11,994 nt of DNA from NCBI GenBank assembly GCA_964443415.1, contig CAYUDC010000077.1, positions 1 to 11,994 on the forward strand, written 5' to 3'. Shown one piece after another: positions 7,189 to 11,994 of the stretch. This DNA comes from B1 sp964443415 (GTDB lineage Bacteria; Bacteroidota; Bacteroidia; UKL13-3). The translations under genes and the position numbers were made by a program. Within the stretch, counting starts at the first letter, position 1. Each line of letters begins with the position of its first letter. The notes under the pieces are model-generated. The model had not been told where the DNA came from. It saw only the letters and a program-made list of their open reading frames with translations, and made no database searches.

Positions 7189-8754
7189 ATGAAAAAGATA
7201 ACATATTTATTGGTCATTTCAACCTTTGTAATCACGTTATGGGGTTGCAAAAAGAAAGAATTTACAGACACCTCGTTTGTAGAACAAATGGCGGCCCCAT
7301 CCAATCTGGGCATGTTGTTTGAAATTACACAGGACAACTCTGGTAAAGTTAGCATTTTACCTACTGGTGAGGGAGCTTCGTATTATGAAATTTATTTTGG
7401 AGACACCAGCACAACTCCCGGAAAAGTAGAAGCAGGCAAAGTATTGGTTCACCAATACTCAGAGGGCACATATGAAGTAAAGATGAAAGCCTTTAATGCA
7501 TCGGGCAAATTTACTGAGGCCACCAAAAACCTAACAGTAACTTTTAGAACTCCCGAAGCTTTAGAACTCATTATAACTCCAGATGCTAGCAATAATTTTA
7601 AAATGAATGTAACTGCTACTGCTTTATACGAAACCAGTTTTAAAGTATATTTTGGAGAAGATCCAACTGAAACACCTGTTTCGTTTAATGAAGGCGATAC
7701 GGTTTCGCATACCTATGCTAAGGTAGGAAGTTATAAGATTAAAGTGGTCGCTTTAGGCGGCGGTGCAGGAACAGCAGAGCTAGAGAAAACGGTACTTATT
7801 GAGGATCCTATTTTGTTGCCATTAACTTTTGAATCGAGCACCCTCAATTACAAATTTTTAAATTTTGACGGCGGTGCTGTTACGATTATCAATAACCCAA
7901 ATAAAAGTGGTATCAATACAACAGATAAAGTGGGGCAGATGATAAAAAGCGCTGGACAAGTTTGGGGAGGCAGTTTTATTGAACTGAGTAAGCCTATAAA
8001 CTTCACCGATGCTAAGATTTTTAAAATGAAAGTGTATTCACCACGCGCGGGCGCTAAAGTTTTACTTAAAGTAGAAAATGCAAGTAATAATACCATTAAC
8101 TTCGAGAAAGAAGTAACTACTACTGTTGCCAATGCATGGGAGGAGTTATACTTTGATTACAGTGCGATAGATGCCACCAAAGATTACCATAGGGTAGTAT
8201 TGATATTTGATTTAGGTACCATGGGCGATGGCACGTCGAATTTTACTTTCTTATTCGACGATATAGATTTAATCAAATCATTACCTTTAAACTTACCGAT
8301 GAACTTTGAATCTGCATTTGTAGATTATGCGTTTACTGGATTTGATGGCGGAGCAGTAAGTGTTGATGTTAATCCGAGTAAAACAGGAATCAACACAACC
8401 AACAAAGTGGGTAAAATGGTAAAAAGTGCTGGGCAAACATGGGGAGGCAGCTTTGCAACCCTTGCTACTCCTATGGCTTTTACGGGCACTAAGACCTTTA
8501 AAATGAAAGTTTATTCGCCAAAGGTTGGCGCAAAAGTTTTATTAAAGGTGGAGAATCTAACAGATGGAAGCATTAGTTATGAAAAAGAAGTGGCAACCAC
8601 TACAAGCAATGCTTGGGAGCAGTTAACATTCGACTATTCTGCTATCAATACAGCAAATAGTTACCAAAAGATAGTACTCATTTTTGAGAATGGTACCATG
8701 GGAGATGGAAGCGCTAACTTCACTTATTATTTTGATGATATTGAACTGAATTAA
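7189..8754 (+). CDS. PKD-PKD surface lipoprotein with tandem CBM-like domains (putative surface glycan-binding protein)
   Basis: Third gene of the operon, in the position usually held by SusE-like or other surface glycan-binding proteins. Seen: lipoprotein signal with lipobox LWGC (Cys20) then KKK; an APSNL motif at 36-40; two PKD-like beta-sandwich domains (about 36-118 and 122-205, with YEIYFGD and FKVYFGED); then two copies of a domain of about 155 residues (211-365 and 370-521). Each copy starts with P-x-x-FES/FE, contains FDGGAV, SGINTT/TGINTT, KSAGQ-x-WGGSF, FKMKVYSP and GAKVLLKVEN, and ends in TMGDG and a DDI motif. From memory, this domain is frequent in Bacteroidota PUL lipoproteins and GH16 enzymes and is thought to bind carbohydrate; I cannot name the CBM family. 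No catalytic residues recognised. Likely a rigid-stalk binding protein that captures polymer on the cell surface. Alternative: purely structural spacer protein. Confidence 0.85.
   Translation: MKKITYLLVISTFVITLWGCKKKEFTDTSFVEQMAAPSNLGMLFEITQDNSGKVSILPTGEGASYYEIYFGDTSTTPGKVEAGKVLVHQYSEGTYEVKMKAFNASGKFTEATKNLTVTFRTPEALELIITPDASNNFKMNVTATALYETSFKVYFGEDPTETPVSFNEGDTVSHTYAKVGSYKIKVVALGGGAGTAELEKTVLIEDPILLPLTFESSTLNYKFLNFDGGAVTIINNPNKSGINTTDKVGQMIKSAGQVWGGSFIELSKPINFTDAKIFKMKVYSPRAGAKVLLKVENASNNTINFEKEVTTTVANAWEELYFDYSAIDATKDYHRVVLIFDLGTMGDGTSNFTFLFDDIDLIKSLPLNLPMNFESAFVDYAFTGFDGGAVSVDVNPSKTGINTTNKVGKMVKSAGQTWGGSFATLATPMAFTGTKTFKMKVYSPKVGAKVLLKVENLTDGSISYEKEVATTTSNAWEQLTFDYSAINTANSYQKIVLIFENGTMGDGSANFTYYFDDIELN
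7819..8751 (+). repeat. Intragenic tandem duplication of a CBM-like domain (two units of about 460 nt)
   Basis: Unit 1 runs about 7819-8280 and unit 2 about 8296-8751, offset by 477 nt (159 codons). The protein copies align along their whole length with few gaps, sharing FDGGAV, GINTT, KSAGQ, WGGSF, FKMKVYSP, GAKVLLKVEN, KEV, FDYSAI and TMGDG. Nucleotide identity is clear but not complete, so the duplication is not very recent. It probably raises avidity for repetitive glycan. Confidence 0.88.
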
Positions 8755-8759
8755 TTTAA

Positions 8760-9665
8760 ATGAACATGAAAAACTCAATTCAAAAAACAAGTATATTATG
8801 CCTATTGGTGCTACTCATGGCGAGCGCCTGTAAAAAAGAAAGCCATCAATTTGGCGAGGCAAAGGCGCCGAGCAATTTAAACGTAAGCTTATCGGTAGAA
8901 GGCGCTGATTCTATAACTGCCCCGGGTGGTAATGGTTCAGGCAAAGTAAATGTAAACATAAGCAGTGCCAATGCTTTAACCTACTGGATAGATTTTGGCG
9001 ACGGGGTAAGCAAAGAGGCGCAAAATGGCGTAATTACCTACAAGTATAAAACACCAGGTACAAAAACTTACTTGGTAACCATCAATGCCATAGGCAAAGG
9101 AGGCTTAAGCAGCACTACTGCCAAGTATGTTACGGTATTTGTGGCCTTTGAAATACCAAGCAATATTTTACAATTTTTAACCAATGGCAGCTCGCGCACA
9201 TGGGTAACAGATAAAGAAACTCCCGGGCATTTTGGTGTTGGTCCCAATACCGCATTTGAACCCATTTGGTATTCGGCCTCACCTAATCAACGCGATGCAT
9301 GTGCTTATGATGATGAAATAACCTTTACCAAAGATGCACAGAACAATGTAAGCATGTCTATTGATAATAAAGGAGAATTCTTTGCTATTGAAGCAGCTAC
9401 AGGATTTTATGGCGTATCTGGAAAAGATGGATGCTACCCAATAACCGCAGGGCCTAAGAACCTTTCGTTTATGGATGCAGCATCGGGATCAACCCCAGAC
9501 ATTTCTACACAAATACAATTTATTGTCCCTGGCAATGGAATCATTAACTTTGGCACTGGTGGAACCGAGTATGAGATTCTTTCGATTACAGATAAGCAAA
9601 TTCATTTAAGAAGCATAGGCGTAGACGGCAATGCTTGGTTTATGAAACTCACTCCAAAACCATAA
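8760..9665 (+). CDS. PKD-domain lipoprotein with PUL-type C-terminal module (putative surface glycan-binding protein)
   Basis: Fourth gene, starting 5 nt after the previous stop. Seen: lipoprotein signal with lipobox ASAC (Cys24) followed by KKE; APSNL at 36-40; a PKD-like domain to about residue 128 with YWIDFGDG and a following ITYKYKTPG; then a module at about 132-301 with SRTWVTDKETPGHFGVGP, IWYSASPN, CAYDDEITF, a two-cysteine GKDGCYPIT segment and a final AWFMKLTP. I recall similar modules in other Bacteroidota PUL lipoproteins and attached to some beta-glucanases, but I cannot name a Pfam family and no function is certain. Conserved Trp/Tyr residues (W148, W170, Y171, W near the C-terminus) are compatible with sugar stacking. 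No catalytic motif recognised. A second in-frame ATG at 8766 could be the true start; the difference is two residues. Sitting between a binding protein and a GH16 enzyme, a glycan-binding role is the most likely. Confidence 0.8.
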   Translation: MNMKNSIQKTSILCLLVLLMASACKKESHQFGEAKAPSNLNVSLSVEGADSITAPGGNGSGKVNVNISSANALTYWIDFGDGVSKEAQNGVITYKYKTPGTKTYLVTINAIGKGGLSSTTAKYVTVFVAFEIPSNILQFLTNGSSRTWVTDKETPGHFGVGPNTAFEPIWYSASPNQRDACAYDDEITFTKDAQNNVSMSIDNKGEFFAIEAATGFYGVSGKDGCYPITAGPKNLSFMDAASGSTPDISTQIQFIVPGNGIINFGTGGTEYEILSITDKQIHLRSIGVDGNAWFMKLTPKP

Positions 9666-9669
9666 TCAA

Positions 9670-10692
9670 ATGAACCAAAAAATATTCATAGCATTAGCCA
9701 TATGGCTGTTGTTTTCTTGCACCAAGGCCAGTTCTTCAGACACCTTAGAAGTAGCTCCAAGCAATCTTTCGGTTCAAACCGATATTGCAGGAGACAGCAG
9801 CGGCAACGTAACATTTACAGCCACAGCCATTAACGCTACTAGCTATGAATATAATTTTGGAGATGGCATTTCGCGGGCCAGTAAAGATGGCAAAATCACA
9901 TACAAGTACAATAAAACAGGCACATACAATGTAACAGTGCTTGCCAAGAACGATGTTGGCTTTACGAGCACTAACCTAAAAGTAGATGTGAGTGTAGCCA
10001 ACGCGGTGTTTTGGTCGGATGAGTTTAACTATACAGGTGCCCCTGATGCCAGCAAGTGGGGGTATGATATTGGCACTGGGAGTAATGGTTGGGGAAATGC
10101 AGAACAACAATATTATACTTCGCGAGCCGAGAATGTTTATGTATCAAACGGCACCTTAAAAATTACTGCTAAGGCAGAGAATTTTGGAGGCAAATCTTAT
10201 ACCTCGGCAAGAATGCTCACCAAGGGTAAATTTGCCATGCAATATGGCCGTGTAGAGGTAAGGGCTAAGCTGCCAAAAGGAGGAGGAACATGGCCTGCCA
10301 TTTGGATGTTAGGGAGCAATATCGATCAGGTGGGTTGGCCTGCCTGTGGTGAAATTGACATCATGGAACATTTAGGGAATCAAGAAAACAAGATTTACCA
10401 CACCTTACATTACCCCGGACATTCTGGTGGTAACGCCACAGGTATGAACCATATGATTAACAATGCTACTACTGAGTTTCATATTTATGCCATGGAATGG
10501 ACAGCGGCTTCTATACAGTTTTTTGTAGATGGCGCATTAAAGTACACTTTCCCTAATAACAGTAATATTCCGTACAACCACAATTTCTTTCTTATCTTAA
10601 ATGTAGCGATGGGTGGCAACTTTGGAGGAGCTATAGCGCCAGGATTTACAAGTGGAGTAATGGAGATAGATTATGTGAGGGTGTATAAATAG
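9670..10692 (+). CDS. GH16 endo-beta-1,3-glucanase (laminarinase-type) lipoprotein with PKD domain
   Basis: Last gene of the operon, 4 nt after the preceding stop. Seen: short lipoprotein signal with lipobox LFSC (Cys17); APSNL at 29-33; a PKD-like domain (about 29-110, YEYNFGDG); and a complete GH16 domain (about 113-340) with FWSDEFN, GWGNAEQQYYT, TSARMLTKGKF, GRVEVRAKLP and TWPAIWMLG. The signature GEIDIMEH gives Glu228 as predicted nucleophile, Asp230 as helper and Glu233 as acid/base. The extra Met in EIDIME and the WP-x-CGEIDIMEH context are those of bacterial laminarinases (GH16 subfamily 3) rather than lichenases, agarases or carrageenases. It should cut internal beta-1,3 (possibly mixed-linked) glucan bonds at the cell surface, feeding oligomers to the SusC/SusD pair. 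No T9SS sorting domain; anchoring is by lipid. All catalytic residues are intact. Exact linkage preference cannot be determined here. Confidence 0.94.
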   Translation: MNQKIFIALAIWLLFSCTKASSSDTLEVAPSNLSVQTDIAGDSSGNVTFTATAINATSYEYNFGDGISRASKDGKITYKYNKTGTYNVTVLAKNDVGFTSTNLKVDVSVANAVFWSDEFNYTGAPDASKWGYDIGTGSNGWGNAEQQYYTSRAENVYVSNGTLKITAKAENFGGKSYTSARMLTKGKFAMQYGRVEVRAKLPKGGGTWPAIWMLGSNIDQVGWPACGEIDIMEHLGNQENKIYHTLHYPGHSGGNATGMNHMINNATTEFHIYAMEWTAASIQFFVDGALKYTFPNNSNIPYNHNFFLILNVAMGGNFGGAIAPGFTSGVMEIDYVRVYK

Positions 10693-10707
10693 TGTTGGTT
10701 AAAATTT

Positions 10708-10722
10708 AAGCAATTACTGCTT
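10708..10722. terminator. Weak candidate bidirectional terminator between convergent genes
   Basis: AAGCA (10708-10712) and TGCTT (10718-10722) can form a 5-bp stem with a 5-nt loop, followed on the plus strand by TATTATTTTAT and on the minus strand by AAATTTT. It lies between the GH16 stop and the end of the convergent SGNH gene, whose TAA falls in the loop. The stem is short and AT-rich. A longer-range pair GTGTTGG (10692-10698) and CCAACAC (10745-10751) could extend the structure. Confidence 0.3.
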
Positions 10723-11973
10723 TATTATTTTATAGTGGGTTGACCCAACACGCAGATGATATACGCCTGCGGCAAGTATTTCTAATGTGATATGATTATC
10801 TGCTTCTAGAAGGTTTCCACATAGAACTTGTTTGCCAAAATTATCAAATATGAGGTAGCTTGACCCGATGAGGGTTGGAGGAACATCCACCTTTAAAAAG
10901 TTTTGTGCTGGATTAGGAAAAACTTTTAAGGTTTCAGTTTGCATTTGGGTCAACCCTGTAGTTGAAATCACAAGTTCTAATTGCTTGGTATTTGCTAAAC
11001 CGCACCTCTTGGCAAGCAAGGTAACTATGAAATTACCAGCAGACTCATAAATATGTTTTGGATTTAGTTCTGATGAAGTGTCTCCATCACCAAAGTCCCA
11101 TACATAGCTATCAGCATGGCTAGAGGTGTTTTGAAATTGAACTGTTTTTATGTCCAAAACTTGAGGGGTAAAACTTGCTTTCGGATCAAACAGCCCTACA
11201 TTCCATAAACTTAATTGTTGGTACACGATTAATTTTGTAGCTTCTTTGATGGCAGTTGCTTGGCTTGTTTGTAATCCTCCATTAAAAGTAATCAAGGTTG
11301 GATCTTTCTTTAGCATGAGCGCATAAAAGCAACAAGCAGCAGCATAACTTCCAGCTAAAGAAGGATGGCTTTCGTCTGGGTTATATAGTTCTACACTTGG
11401 ATTATTGGCTCTTAAGTATTTCCAAACAGCACCAACAGGCGAAAGCAAGGCTTTATTGTCGTCTGCCATTTTTCTGTAACGCAAAGCCAACAGGCTATCC
11501 ATTCCAGCATAAGTGCATACAGGTGGCCAGGTTGGACAGTTTTGTGCATCTCCGTTCTTTCTACCCCACGTCATATAAAACATGGTTTGTGTACAAGGAT
11601 TCCTAAGATGTATTAAGCTATCAAGTTTTCTTGCAAAGGGGTACACCATTTCTTGCACATCTGCTTCGGGGAAAGAGGGAAGCTGACTTTGGTCTTGCAA
11701 TACTACATAATCCCAGGCTTGCGAATTGATTTTGGCAAGGGATACGGCATTGTTGGAATGCCCCATGAGGGTGTGTCCGCCTGGTGTGTTGGCATCTGTT
11801 AAGATGGTATCACCAGTTGACAAAGCCAATGAAGAAAGTAGTTTAGGAAGGTTATTATACTCGGTATAGCTATTGCCTAAAAAGAGCACTTTAAGGTTCG
11901 CACTTTGTGCGCTTAAATAGTTACAAAAGCAACATCCAATGATACATGCCAATAAGATTTTTTTCTTAGTCAT
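10714..11973 (-). CDS. Secreted SGNH-type hydrolase with PKD domain and T9SS sorting domain
   Basis: Convergent with the PUL operon, ending 21 nt from the GH16 stop. Seen: a signal peptide (MTKKK, hydrophobic stretch, likely cleavage at SAQ near 22); an SGNH-hydrolase-like domain (about 27-258) with block I FLGNSYT (Ser35), a glycine-rich PGGHTLMGH (64-72) and block V NPDESHPSLAGSY (Asp200 and His203); a PKD domain (about 264-337, VWDFGDGD); and a T9SS type A C-terminal domain (about 346-419, VFPNPAQN, then GVYHLRV and a basic end KIIKQ). Expected to be exported by T9SS and released or attached to the cell surface. SGNH enzymes are mostly esterases or lipases, some of them carbohydrate deacetylases; the substrate is not evident. 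Odd: the usual block III Gly-x-Asn-Asp is not seen; the equivalent strand carries LQDQSQ (92-97). Related to the SGNH-like proteins with LGNS(F/Y)T...LQ-x-QS signatures. Whether it works on the same glycan is unknown. Confidence 0.85.
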   Translation of the reverse strand: MTKKKILLACIIGCCFCNYLSAQSANLKVLFLGNSYTEYNNLPKLLSSLALSTGDTILTDANTPGGHTLMGHSNNAVSLAKINSQAWDYVVLQDQSQLPSFPEADVQEMVYPFARKLDSLIHLRNPCTQTMFYMTWGRKNGDAQNCPTWPPVCTYAGMDSLLALRYRKMADDNKALLSPVGAVWKYLRANNPSVELYNPDESHPSLAGSYAAACCFYALMLKKDPTLITFNGGLQTSQATAIKEATKLIVYQQLSLWNVGLFDPKASFTPQVLDIKTVQFQNTSSHADSYVWDFGDGDTSSELNPKHIYESAGNFIVTLLAKRCGLANTKQLELVISTTGLTQMQTETLKVFPNPAQNFLKVDVPPTLIGSSYLIFDNFGKQVLCGNLLEADNHITLEILAAGVYHLRVGSTHYKIIKQ

Positions 11974-11994
11974 GTAGTGTTAGACTGCTACCTA

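Noticed and set aside
7167..7355. Minus-strand open frame spanning the SusD/PKD gene junction
   Set aside because: It covers the start of the third PUL gene, whose lipoprotein signal is clear on the plus strand; no motif supports a gene.

Overview
The window looks like chromosomal DNA from a member of the phylum Bacteroidota. The support is a SusC/SusD pair, several lipoproteins with short signal peptides ending in Cys, a secreted enzyme with a type IX secretion (T9SS) type A C-terminal sorting domain, and A-rich translation starts without Shine-Dalgarno sequences. I cannot place it below phylum level from sequence alone.

Layout: (1) 1-2297, minus strand, is the 5' part of a large secreted subtilisin-like (S8, Kp43-type) protease that runs off the left edge. 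(2) 2298-2745 is an AT-rich divergent intergenic region holding direct repeats and a 10-bp-phased AAAGC motif. (3) 2746-10692, plus strand, is a tight five-gene polysaccharide utilization locus (PUL): SusC-like TonB-dependent transporter, SusD-like glycan-binding lipoprotein, a PKD-PKD lipoprotein with a tandemly duplicated binding-type domain, a second PKD lipoprotein with a conserved PUL-type C-terminal module, and a lipoprotein PKD-GH16 endo-beta-glucanase of laminarinase type. Gaps are 4 to 21 nt, so one transcript is likely. (4) 10714-11973, minus strand and convergent, is an SGNH-type hydrolase with a PKD domain and a T9SS sorting domain.

Inferred working model: the surface-anchored GH16 enzyme cuts a beta-1,3-glucan such as laminarin. 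The three non-catalytic lipoproteins (SusD-like and the two PKD proteins) bind the polymer or oligomers, and the SusC/SusD pair imports the oligosaccharides with TonB energy. The three lipoproteins after SusD share the same N-terminal stalk (lipobox Cys, 12 to 16 residues, an APSNL motif, then a PKD-like domain), which suggests the operon was built partly by domain shuffling. No exo-glucosidase (GH3/GH17/GH30), inner-membrane permease or regulator is in the window. The two flanking minus-strand genes have no evident functional link to glycan use.

I found no tRNA, rRNA, CRISPR array, insertion sequence or phage gene. Overall this is a recognisable laminarin-type PUL; the points of most interest are the architecture of its accessory binding proteins and the SusC lacking the usual N-terminal extension, rather than an entirely new system.
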